64,000 nucleotides of DNA from Chitinophagaceae bacterium (GTDB taxonomy: Bacteria > Bacteroidota > Bacteroidia > Chitinophagales > Chitinophagaceae). Shown here one piece after another: positions 1 to 7,977 of this stretch. Position 1 is the first letter of the stretch. The number at the start of each line of letters is the position of its first letter. The stretch lies in NCBI GenBank assembly GCA_020403455.1, contig JADBXP010000005.1, positions 248,001 through 312,000 of the forward strand. Reading direction: 5' to 3'. A program made the translations under genes and the position numbers. Below the pieces are notes generated by a model. That model ran no database searches, was not told where the DNA came from, and saw only the letters and a list, made by a program, of their open reading frames with translations.

Positions 1-1
1 C

Positions 2-64
2 GGATTAACATTTTACAAAAATGCGGATCCTTCGGATGCCGTGAGTATCCGGAACCTCCTCTAA
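2..64 (+). CDS. possible C-terminal tail of a gene entering from the left edge
   Basis: The second forward frame is open from the window edge and stops at TAA 62-64, giving a 20-residue tail with protein-like composition (ends SIRNLL). No family can be recognised from so short a piece. A longer open frame (frame 1, to 204) also spans this area but reads like non-coding sequence, so even this assignment is weak. The sequence left of the window would decide it. Confidence 0.2.
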   Translation, partial: GLTFYKNADPSDAVSIRNLL

Positions 65-157
65 TTCCAAAATGGTTACCCCCAAGATGTGACTTGCATC
101 ATTTGTATTTTCAATGGTCCGAACTTAGGCAAGCACAAGTATTTCTGCTATTTGATG

Positions 158-165
158 TAACTTTG
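158..165 (+). promoter_or_regulatory. Bacteroidota -7 box (TAACTTTG) for the GT2 gene
   Basis: An exact match to the Bacteroidota sigma-factor -7 consensus TAnnTTTG lies 36 bp before the ATG at 201. No convincing -33 TTTG is seen at the usual 17-23 bp distance. Transcription would start near 172, giving a leader of about 30 nt. Confidence 0.45.
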
Positions 166-200
166 CCTTTCTTTCTGCAACAAATAATCTGTACGAACCA

Positions 201-950
201 ATGATCAATGGTAAGAAAGTTATTGTCGTGATGCCCGCATATAACGCGGAGAAAACATTGGAACAAACCTACCGTGAGATACCGATGGATATTGTCGATG
301 ACATAATCCTAGTTAATGATGCCAGCAAAGACAATACTGTACAGGAAGCTGAGCGGCTGGGCATTCGGCACATCATTACTCACCCTCAAAACAGGGGCTA
401 TGGAGGAAATCAAAAATCCTGTTACAACAAAGCACTTGAGTTAGGTGCTGATATCGTGGTCATGTTGCATCCGGATTATCAATATACACCGAAATTGATC
501 TTGGCCATGAGTAGCATCATAGCCAATGGTCTTTATCCTGTAGTTTTTGGCTCGCGTATTCTGGGGAAGGGTGCATTACGAGGAGGCATGCCAATGTACA
601 AGTACATTGCCAACCGCGCACTGACACTTTTCCAGAATATTTTAATGAACCAAAAATTAAGTGAATACCATACAGGATACAGAGCATTCAGCCGGGACGT
701 TTTAGAAAAAGTAAACTATGAGTTGAACAATGATGACTTCATCTTTGACAACGAAATGATTGCACAAATTTTCGATGCCGGCTTCGAGATTGGAGAAGTT
801 ACTTGTCCAACTAAATATTTTGATGAGGCATCCAGCATTAATCTGAGCAGGAGTATCCAATATGGGCTGGGTGTAGTAGGCGTATCAGTGGGCTATTTCT
901 TGAAAAGACTGGGATGGATATCCCCTGTGATCTACCGGCACAAACACTAA
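201..950 (+). CDS. glycosyltransferase family 2 (polyprenyl-phosphate sugar transferase-like)
   Basis: A 249-residue GT-A fold glycosyltransferase of the dolichol-phosphate mannose synthase type. The N-terminus has the nucleotide-binding pattern PAYNAEKTLE (residues 11-20) and LVNDASKDNT; a HPDYQY stretch near residue 90 takes the place of the usual DxD metal site, and GYRAFSRDVL near 160 fits the acceptor region. There is no long C-terminal membrane domain; the tail has one hydrophobic stretch (VVGVSVGYFL) that may sit on the membrane face. It probably transfers an activated sugar to a lipid carrier. Its stop codon overlaps the stop of the convergent ArnT-like gene, whose family uses polyprenyl-phosphate sugars, so the two may act in the same glycan pathway. 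The exact sugar is unknown. Confidence 0.85.
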   Translation: MINGKKVIVVMPAYNAEKTLEQTYREIPMDIVDDIILVNDASKDNTVQEAERLGIRHIITHPQNRGYGGNQKSCYNKALELGADIVVMLHPDYQYTPKLILAMSSIIANGLYPVVFGSRILGKGALRGGMPMYKYIANRALTLFQNILMNQKLSEYHTGYRAFSRDVLEKVNYELNNDDFIFDNEMIAQIFDAGFEIGEVTCPTKYFDEASSINLSRSIQYGLGVVGVSVGYFLKRLGWISPVIYRHKH

Positions 951-2659
951 TTGGTTTTTTGCACCGCCGCAGCCCTTCTGTAAAAAACAAAGCCATTTTT
1001 TATTCCAAGTAATTGAAAATCCGGAATGGTATCATATACAGGCTTGTCCATGATCTTCACTGAAAAATAGACCGGCTTATTGATAGGGCCACGAATCAAC
1101 CAATTTTTATAATTGATTTCTTTTTCGGCCGTACTAAGTGTATCGGGCTGTGTTGACCCATTGTTCCGAACAACTTGTATTAATTCACGCTGTGCAATAT
1201 CAGGAGGTTGAACTCTACCATAAAAATAAGGTGCATAACTTTTGTATCCCAGCGTTTCCCGGTAGCAATCTTCATTTTGATGGGATGTAAAAAAGTCAAT
1301 GTTAGCACGTTGGCTGATAGCTTCGACGGATGGAAAAATAAATACAACAAGAAAAAGCGTAGCCATTGCAACCGAAACAAACAAAAGTGGAATGGTACGT
1401 TTGAAAGAAGAATTCAAAATGAAATACAGGGTAGCAACAATGATGAGAATGCCCGCCAAGGACTGCCAAGGATACCAATTCACAGTTGCTTCTAGGTTTC
1501 CTCTGGCAAACGGATCATCGACCATATCCTTCCATTGATTGACCCTTTGCATTACAAATGGAATAGCAGCTAACAAGAGACCTATGAATATTCCGATGAT
1601 CCCTGTCAAAACTTTAATCCAAACGGGTATTTTCATTTGAACTTCCCTGAGTAATTGATCAATATACCTGGCAGCAATGAAAGTCAGGGGAAGCCAGCAT
1701 AAGGAGGAATAATGAATGATTTTAGTGGTAACAAGGGAAAAAACAATCAGTGTCACCCAAAAAAGTGAATTCATCCATTGGTGGAAGCGATGCAGCGCAT
1801 CATTGTCGTTTTTCATGACAATTCCCTTGAGAAAAAAAACAGAGGCCGGAAAACATCCTAACAATAAAACCCACCAATGATAAAAAAATGGCTCGCCATG
1901 ATCAGCATCGGAAGTACTGAAAAGTGCAATCTGCCGCTCGATGAATTCAACCATGAATCGTGGCCCATGCCGAAATAAGTCAACTCCAAACCAGGCAAAA
2001 CAAGTTATAAAACAAATGAAGGCAATGATGAGAAAAGAAGTGGACTGAATCAAGAGCTTTCCCTTATTCACCAGAACCATAACAATATAACTGATCAAGC
2101 ACAACAGCAAGGCAACAGGTCCCTTGGTAAGAATGGCAAGTCCGAGCAATAGTCCGGTAAGCGCTGCTAATTTTTTACTATGCTCAGGCTGGATGGTGAG
2201 CAAAAAAAAGTGATAAATAGCACCAAAGATGAATAAATTAAACCAGGGGTCTATAATTCCTGAACGTGGGTATAGGAAAGTAAAAAAAGTGCCCATATAA
2301 ACCCATACCCAGGTTCTTGCCAAATCTACATTCCCCCATCGCTTACCGATGCGAAAAATACTTACCACTGTGATAATACCGGCGATCGCATTCGGAAACC
2401 TTGCTGCAAATTCATTGATACCGAAACAATGCATGCTGATGGTCTGCAACCAAAAAAAAAGTGGTGGTTTTTCAGTAAACCGGATATAATTCATTTGCAC
2501 TGAAAAATAATCTCCGCTGGCGATCATTTCCCGTGCATTTTCAGCAAAATTGATTTCATCCCAATCAAAAAGATGAACCTGTCCGATAAAGGGTATCCAT
2601 GCAATGGCTGCCAGCAGCACAATGGTCCATTCGTTTTTTAATATTTGACTCAGCTTCAT
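947..2659 (-). CDS. ArnT/PMT-like integral membrane glycosyltransferase
   Basis: A 570-residue GT-C membrane glycosyltransferase. The first extracytoplasmic loop has the acidic motif DWDE (residues 32-35) followed by FTEKPPLFFW (61-70), the signature of ArnT/PMT-type enzymes that use a polyprenyl-phosphate sugar donor. About ten to twelve hydrophobic segments follow through residue ~440, then a ~130-residue soluble C-terminal domain probably facing the periplasm. Family members glycosylate lipid A, proteins or other envelope acceptors; the acceptor here cannot be told. The gene is convergent with the GT2 gene and overlaps it by 4 nt. A 113-bp gap separates it from the YitT-like gene upstream, so it may have its own promoter, though no clear box is visible. 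Confidence 0.85.
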   Translation of the reverse strand: MKLSQILKNEWTIVLLAAIAWIPFIGQVHLFDWDEINFAENAREMIASGDYFSVQMNYIRFTEKPPLFFWLQTISMHCFGINEFAARFPNAIAGIITVVSIFRIGKRWGNVDLARTWVWVYMGTFFTFLYPRSGIIDPWFNLFIFGAIYHFFLLTIQPEHSKKLAALTGLLLGLAILTKGPVALLLCLISYIVMVLVNKGKLLIQSTSFLIIAFICFITCFAWFGVDLFRHGPRFMVEFIERQIALFSTSDADHGEPFFYHWWVLLLGCFPASVFFLKGIVMKNDNDALHRFHQWMNSLFWVTLIVFSLVTTKIIHYSSLCWLPLTFIAARYIDQLLREVQMKIPVWIKVLTGIIGIFIGLLLAAIPFVMQRVNQWKDMVDDPFARGNLEATVNWYPWQSLAGILIIVATLYFILNSSFKRTIPLLFVSVAMATLFLVVFIFPSVEAISQRANIDFFTSHQNEDCYRETLGYKSYAPYFYGRVQPPDIAQRELIQVVRNNGSTQPDTLSTAEKEINYKNWLIRGPINKPVYFSVKIMDKPVYDTIPDFQLLGIKNGFVFYRRAAAVQKTN

Positions 2660-2771
2660 GGGTAGAGCAAAAATGAGAAATATTATGAGATGCTAACTAA
2701 TTTTTCCAAATAAAAGCCCAACCAACTAAATCAAAAACGGTTAAAAGCAGGGGAACTTTGTTTCGAGATTT

Positions 2772-3680
2772 CTACTTTTTTGTAAGTGGTCTTTTCTTGA
2801 TCATTCCTCCTCTGGTGTCTTTTATCGTATTCATAACTACAAAGGCATGTGGGTCTATTTTCTCAATTTCTGTATTGATTTTATTCAATTCAAGACGAGT
2901 AATTACTGTATACAAAATTTCCAGCTCCTTTTTGCGCTCTCCACTTTTTCCATAGCCCCCCTTTCCACTGTAAATAGTAACCCCACGACCTAATTCATGG
3001 ATAATCATCATGCGAATTTCTTCGTGGTGGGAGGATATGATGGTAACTCCCATATACTCCTCAATTCCCTCCACAATAAAATCAAGGGTCTTGGAGACAG
3101 TAAGGTAAGTGATCATGGAATACAAAGCGGTTTCAATACTCAACAAATAGGCTGCAGCTGAGAAAATCAGCACATTGATGATAAATACTACATCACCAAT
3201 GGTAGCACCGAGTTTGCGACTTAAATAAATGGCTAATACCTCTGTTCCATCAATTACAGCTCCCCCCCTAACACTTAATCCAACTCCCACGCCCAAAAAG
3301 AAACCTCCAAAAACTGCTACCAGCAATTTATCATTGGTTACAATGGGGAAATCGAAAAAATAAAGTACCAATGCCAGTGCCATAATAGCAAGGCAAGTTT
3401 TGATAGCAAAAATTCTTCCCAAGTGGTTATTCCCCATGATGATGAAGGGAAGGTTCACGAGTACAATGACAATGGAAAGAGACCAACCGGTAATACCTGA
3501 TAAAAGAAGTGAAACACCTGTAGCCCCTCCATCAATGAAATGATTCTTTAACAAGAAACCTTCTAATCCAAAAGCTGCCGAAAAAACACCGATTAAAATA
3601 AATATAGCATCCCGGATATTTTTAATTAATCCGATGCGCCATCTTCTGTATTCCCGTGCTTTTTCAAATTTTGTTGCCAA
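2772..3680 (-). CDS. YitT family membrane protein (DUF161 + DUF2179)
   Basis: A 302-residue protein with a short basic N-terminus, about five or six transmembrane segments (residues ~20-205) and a cytoplasmic C-terminal domain (~215-290) ending in the DUF2179 pattern around IEKIDPHAFVVMN. The glycine-rich GGFFLGVGVGLSVRGG stretch and GTEVLAIYLSRK are typical of the YitT family. The function is unknown in most bacteria; transport has been suggested. It follows the lipoprotein gene at 3700 with a 19-nt gap and probably shares its transcript with the M14 peptidase gene. Confidence 0.85.
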   Translation of the reverse strand: MATKFEKAREYRRWRIGLIKNIRDAIFILIGVFSAAFGLEGFLLKNHFIDGGATGVSLLLSGITGWSLSIVIVLVNLPFIIMGNNHLGRIFAIKTCLAIMALALVLYFFDFPIVTNDKLLVAVFGGFFLGVGVGLSVRGGAVIDGTEVLAIYLSRKLGATIGDVVFIINVLIFSAAAYLLSIETALYSMITYLTVSKTLDFIVEGIEEYMGVTIISSHHEEIRMMIIHELGRGVTIYSGKGGYGKSGERKKELEILYTVITRLELNKINTEIEKIDPHAFVVMNTIKDTRGGMIKKRPLTKK

Positions 3681-3699
3681 TAGTCATTTATTTGATTGT

Positions 3700-4188
3700 T
3701 CAGCGTTTTTCCAATTCGCATTCTAAAAAAGTTGGTGGATTTCCTTCCACCACCAAAAGTTGCAGAGGCACAATGGTGTAAGATTGCTTCTCGCCCCTGA
3801 TTACTGATAACCGAAGTGTAAGTCTGTCGTCGGTCATTTTCAATTCCTTGGCCTCCAATTGAACATTGCTATCTGTCTCCGGATGCATACAGGCAATGGC
3901 AAATTGTCTTCCAAAATCAATGCGGGTCGGCATCCCATTCTTGCCCATGGTAGCAGCCATCCCCAGCAAACTATCCAACATAATCTGGTCCCGAATGATG
4001 GCGCATTCGATACTGTCTGGAGAAAATGTATTTTTCACAAAGTATCCTTTTGCCACTGAATAAGGTACGGATACGGATGCATTGTTCCTATATGTCGATG
4101 TCATGGTACAGGAATATAGCAAAATTGCTGCCAGAATAGTCAGTAAAAGGGTTAAAATGTTTTTAACACGCATGAATATTAAACGCAT
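3700..4188 (-). CDS. small predicted lipoprotein, unknown function
   Basis: A 162-residue protein (157 if started at the second ATG, 4173) with a hydrophobic signal sequence and the lipobox LYSC, so it should be lipid-anchored. The mature part contains a central region IDFGRQFAIACMHPETDS and ends in a β-rich segment; I do not recognise a family. It lies 12 nt after the M14 peptidase stop and 19 nt before the YitT-family gene, in what looks like one minus-strand operon. The start at 4173 gives the more typical signal peptide. Confidence 0.7.
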   Translation of the reverse strand: MRLIFMRVKNILTLLLTILAAILLYSCTMTSTYRNNASVSVPYSVAKGYFVKNTFSPDSIECAIIRDQIMLDSLLGMAATMGKNGMPTRIDFGRQFAIACMHPETDSNVQLEAKELKMTDDRLTLRLSVIRGEKQSYTIVPLQLLVVEGNPPTFLECELEKR

Positions 4189-4200
4189 TTTGAGAACTGA

Positions 4201-6957
4201 TCAATTAGCAGACGACATTAGATAACAGGGATTGAAAAGCCAGCGAAAGCTACCATAAGTTTGTGCCCTGAAATTAATTTCCGGACCGAATACCAATAAC
4301 TTGCCCTTTCCCATTTGTGCTTCGAACGCGGTTATACCGTCTTTCAGGTAAGACTGCCCCCAGGCCCAGCCACTGCGCAAGGGGGTCGCTGAACTAAACC
4401 AGGCCAATGGTTTGATTTGTCCTGTCAACTGCGCAGCAGGCTGTAACCTGAAAACCGGACTTTCATCAAAATAGACATCGGTTTTTTCTGGCATGCCCCA
4501 GCCAGCAGGTGTTTTATTATTGGTAGAAACGCTAAGAACACTGCCCGGTATGTAGTACTTTTCATTCGGCAGCTTTTTTTCCTGACCGTTGACCATTTCG
4601 ACCAGTGCATCAGCAATGGGGAGTTTAAAGTGGTAAGCCAATTGAGCTGAAGACCCGATGCAAACAATGGTGCCACCAGATTCAGCGAAATTTTTTAGTG
4701 CAGGAATAGAAGTCGCAGCTGAAATCCTTCCTAGACGCGGATGATACACAGCCGGTATAGTCTCTTTGTTGATTTCTCTTCCTCTTACCGCCCCAGATGG
4801 TGCAGGTATAGCTCCACCAACGAAGATGATTACATCAAATCTATCTTTTAGTGGAGTTGAATCTATGTCACGGGCAAAAATCACTTCGTACGGGAATCTG
4901 AATTGCTCCATGAGGTAGCGGGTCCAACCTGAAGGCATGGAACCACCATATTGATCCCAGATAGCTATTCTAGCTGCCTTAACAGGAAGTAAATTCAAGG
5001 GTTTTTGTTGAGTTGGTTGCGGTTTGGCACCTGTTGCTGCAACTACCTGCTGCACTTTCGATTTATTTTTTGGCGTCAGGGATACGAAAAAAGACCCGGC
5101 AGCATTTCCTGCTATTGTATCCGGAATCCTGCTAACTTCAATTCCTTCCTGTAGCAAAGAATTGATAGCTGTAAAAGAGTAATTGGCCCTTGAGTCAAGA
5201 ATCCATCCTTTTTCATTGGCAGGAACTCCGGCTGAAGGAAGTGGAATCGGTTCGCCGAAAGGAAGACGTAGCATGGGAATATTCACTTCGTCCATGATCC
5301 TGTCAAATTGAATTCCCATTGTATAGGCAAGTGTCCAACCGGCTGCATCATAGGGTGGAACCGGCGGTCCGCCGGGATAGGCAAAATCATTTGGATGGTC
5401 TTGTGGTTCGAAAAGATCCAGGATATGAGGACGGAAAGCCTGGTTGGTCATGACTACCCAGGTTCCTGCGGGATAATTTCGATTTCCTATTGAGGCAGCA
5501 GCCGTTGTTTGATGAACCATCACACCAGTACCGATTAAGGCATTGAGGAAACGAATGCTAGTCGCTTCATCGCTGTTGGGTGGCATGAAAAAAGCACGGG
5601 CATCCCTATTGTCTTTGTTCTTCATCACAGTATCAAACCATTTAGCAGACATGACAGGAACTTCAGTTCTTGCTCCAATGATAGTAGAATCGGATCCCCG
5701 TCTATTACCGGAGTTGTTTTTCAACGATTCCTGGTAGGCAGTTTTTATGGCAGCAGATTTATTGGGTGAAAGTGCCCAATGGTCTTTGCTTCCCTTATCT
5801 ATTGAGTTCTTGCCCATCCGATAAATATTGAACAACAATTCATCGCGGTAGCGCATAGCATAATTCAACACAGCGTAATTCAAGGACACAGAATAGTCAA
5901 TTGACTTTCTGAATCTCCAGGGACCAGGCAAAACAGGATTGGGTGTTGAACTATTCGGAACAAGGCGATCCGGAACCAGCGGAATATTGGAAGGGTTTGG
6001 ACTACCGATAATTTCTGTCAGCAGCCCAATCATGTTGTGGAAATAAGTGGTAGTGCGGAGTCCACCGTTGTACCAGGTAGAGTAAACTGACCCATTTTTA
6101 TTGGTATATCCCGGTTTGTTTTCCACGTTCAACCGATTGATCATCGCAGCGCCAACTGCTTCTAGACTGGTTATCACGATGGGATCGAAGGCATAATTAA
6201 AAGGATCGCGAAAAGGAGGTCCGGCCACAACAGATCCGGGCGGACCGGACTGGTGGTGGTTGTACATGATCTGAGGAAGCCACTCGATGTACAATTGCCG
6301 GCACATGTTTTGAGTTTCTTTCAGATTGAGCATGTAAAAATCACGGTTGTTGTCATGACCGGCATATTTCTCATACAGACGGGGAAGATTATCGGCGTTG
6401 CGTTTTTCTTTTACCGGATTCCGCATGTACCATTCAGATACCAGTTCCTGGCCATCGGGATTCGCATGGGTCATCAGGATGATTACATTATCGAGTATGG
6501 CTTTGGTTTCGTCATCCTGCCTGCTGGCTAGTTGATAAGCAGTTTCGATCAGTTGATGTGCCCCTACAACCTCATTCGCATGCAATCCGCCATCGATCCA
6601 AACAATCGCTTTTCCACTTGCAGCCAGAGCCCTAGCATCTGCATCAGACAGATTTTCTGCCAAAGCAAGTCGACGGGAAATGGTCTTATATTCATCGATT
6701 TTTTTAAGGTTGGCAGGTGAAGAAACTATGAGCATGGGCTGATCTCTGCCCTCTTCTGTTTTTCCGATAGAGATCATACGTACCCGATCTGATGTGGCTG
6801 CCAATTGTTTAAGGTAAGCTTCGGTTTGTGTGAAAGTTGCCAGCATATAATCATCGCCAATGGAAAAACCAAAATGTTGGGAAGGAGTTGGTATGTTCTG
6901 TGCAATGTTGCTGAGTGTTGATCCCAATAAACAGCATACAAGTAACAAATGCTTCAT
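4201..6957 (-). CDS. M14 family zinc carboxypeptidase with C-terminal GAT-like domain
   Basis: A 918-residue secreted metallopeptidase. A signal peptide (residues 1-19, ending NIAQ) is followed by an M14 carboxypeptidase domain: zinc ligands H126 and E129 in GGLHANEVVG, the NPDGQELVSEW stretch, third ligand H234 or H235 in MYNHHQSG, and likely catalytic E315 in LLTEIIGS. From about residue 640 a Rossmann-like domain resembling class I glutamine amidotransferase folds (VIIFVGGAIP, ESGGTIVCIG) completes the protein. It probably trims peptides or peptide-containing polymers outside the cytoplasm. It follows the lipoprotein at 6995 by 37 nt and precedes the small lipoprotein at 3700. The catalytic set is complete, so it should be active. 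Confidence 0.9.
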   Translation of the reverse strand: MKHLLLVCCLLGSTLSNIAQNIPTPSQHFGFSIGDDYMLATFTQTEAYLKQLAATSDRVRMISIGKTEEGRDQPMLIVSSPANLKKIDEYKTISRRLALAENLSDADARALAASGKAIVWIDGGLHANEVVGAHQLIETAYQLASRQDDETKAILDNVIILMTHANPDGQELVSEWYMRNPVKEKRNADNLPRLYEKYAGHDNNRDFYMLNLKETQNMCRQLYIEWLPQIMYNHHQSGPPGSVVAGPPFRDPFNYAFDPIVITSLEAVGAAMINRLNVENKPGYTNKNGSVYSTWYNGGLRTTTYFHNMIGLLTEIIGSPNPSNIPLVPDRLVPNSSTPNPVLPGPWRFRKSIDYSVSLNYAVLNYAMRYRDELLFNIYRMGKNSIDKGSKDHWALSPNKSAAIKTAYQESLKNNSGNRRGSDSTIIGARTEVPVMSAKWFDTVMKNKDNRDARAFFMPPNSDEATSIRFLNALIGTGVMVHQTTAAASIGNRNYPAGTWVVMTNQAFRPHILDLFEPQDHPNDFAYPGGPPVPPYDAAGWTLAYTMGIQFDRIMDEVNIPMLRLPFGEPIPLPSAGVPANEKGWILDSRANYSFTAINSLLQEGIEVSRIPDTIAGNAAGSFFVSLTPKNKSKVQQVVAATGAKPQPTQQKPLNLLPVKAARIAIWDQYGGSMPSGWTRYLMEQFRFPYEVIFARDIDSTPLKDRFDVIIFVGGAIPAPSGAVRGREINKETIPAVYHPRLGRISAATSIPALKNFAESGGTIVCIGSSAQLAYHFKLPIADALVEMVNGQEKKLPNEKYYIPGSVLSVSTNNKTPAGWGMPEKTDVYFDESPVFRLQPAAQLTGQIKPLAWFSSATPLRSGWAWGQSYLKDGITAFEAQMGKGKLLVFGPEINFRAQTYGSFRWLFNPCYLMSSAN

Positions 6958-6994
6958 GAAGACGAATTGATAGATGAATGAGGGGGTAAACTAT

Positions 6995-7708
6995 TTATTT
7001 CTTTTGCTTTTGAAATTGACGTTGCTCCTCTTGTCCGGCTCGGATAAAGGCTTTTAACCGTTCTTGCAAACTGGAATATTGAGATTTTCTACCATAAAGC
7101 ACATCGTGAACATACCAACTCGTATTCTGGTGTACCAGCAATATCGTATCAGTCCATTTCTCTTTATAATGGGTATTTTCAAAAGCAAAAGGGATCTTGA
7201 TCTCCTTCATAGTACAATAAGCAGTATCTGAGGGAATATATTTATTATATTCCTCGTAGAGACTTGTAAAGATTTCTCCTTCTATTAGCAATGGCTTATC
7301 AGTAGGTGATTTGGATTGGAGAATGGCTTTTCTACTGACAACTTCTGTTTGTTTAGATTCCTTCACCAATTGAGTAAGTTCTGAAGAAAATGTAATTTTT
7401 TCGAGTGAGTCGTTACGAAAAGGGTTGGGACGAGAAAATACTTTCTCCGCTATTTCCCAGCTTTCTGTAAACTGACATTGAGATAAAAAATACTCTACCG
7501 AATCAATTATCGCGGAATCTCCCATCTCAACAGAAAAATTCAAAACTTTATTATATGTCTTGTATGGATATATTTTCGTTAGTTGAGGGGGTTCGATATT
7601 CTCAACTGAAACCACATTCAGTTTTTCTTCTTTCTTTTTCGATTGACAGCTAAGTAACGATAGAAAAAAGAAGACTAAAATAAAAAACTTTAAAGTTTGA
7701 ATTTTCAT
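6995..7708 (-). CDS. predicted lipoprotein, unknown function
   Basis: A 237-residue protein with a lipoprotein signal (lipobox SLLSC at residues ~17-21) followed by a lysine-rich linker (QSKKKEEK). The rest is soluble, charged and without recognisable motif; the C-terminus is rich in Gln and Lys. It is the first gene of the minus-strand run that continues into the M14 carboxypeptidase (37-nt gap). It lies opposite the P-type ATPase gene across a 269-bp divergent spacer. No function can be given. Confidence 0.7.
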   Translation of the reverse strand: MKIQTLKFFILVFFFLSLLSCQSKKKEEKLNVVSVENIEPPQLTKIYPYKTYNKVLNFSVEMGDSAIIDSVEYFLSQCQFTESWEIAEKVFSRPNPFRNDSLEKITFSSELTQLVKESKQTEVVSRKAILQSKSPTDKPLLIEGEIFTSLYEEYNKYIPSDTAYCTMKEIKIPFAFENTHYKEKWTDTILLVHQNTSWYVHDVLYGRKSQYSSLQERLKAFIRAGQEEQRQFQKQKK

Positions 7709-7977
7709 ATAAGATTTTTACATGTAATTAGATTCTGATTCAATCTGGGGTGAATTATTGGTTTTTTTGGAATACCATAATTCTTCCCTAAAGATACTAT
7801 TTGGATGGCTAAAAAAATGGAGAGCAGTGCTTTGTGGATAAAGTTTAGAACCGACTGGTACCCATAGAGTGATTCTGATAATTTAGAACCGAATCAGTAA
7901 CTGCGTTGCTTCCTAATGATTGATTACCTTTAGAAGCAAGTTATGAAAAACAACCCCACTTAATCTGATCACCTCAC
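7709..7977. other. divergent intergenic spacer with an 11-bp direct repeat
   Basis: A 269-bp AT-rich gap between the lipoprotein (minus) and the P-type ATPase (plus). TTTAGAACCGA occurs at 7844-7854 and again at 7882-7892, 38 bp apart in direct orientation, and GATTCTGAT also occurs twice (near 7733 and 7871). I see no coding frame, tRNA or terminator in it. The repeats could be operator half-sites for the ATPase promoter. Confidence 0.4.
7905..7932 (+). promoter_or_regulatory. candidate Bacteroidota promoter for the P-type ATPase gene
   Basis: GTTG (7905-7908), 16 bp, then TACCTTTA (7925-7932) approximates the TTTG / TAnnTTTG promoter with one mismatch in each box. The ATG follows 45 bp after the -7 box. 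The two TTTAGAACCGA repeats lie directly upstream. Confidence 0.35.

Noticed and set aside
1..204. 67-codon open frame in forward frame 1 at the left edge
   Set aside because: Its composition (clusters of Cys, Pro and Leu with no pattern) does not look coding, and it runs across the promoter of the GT2 gene.
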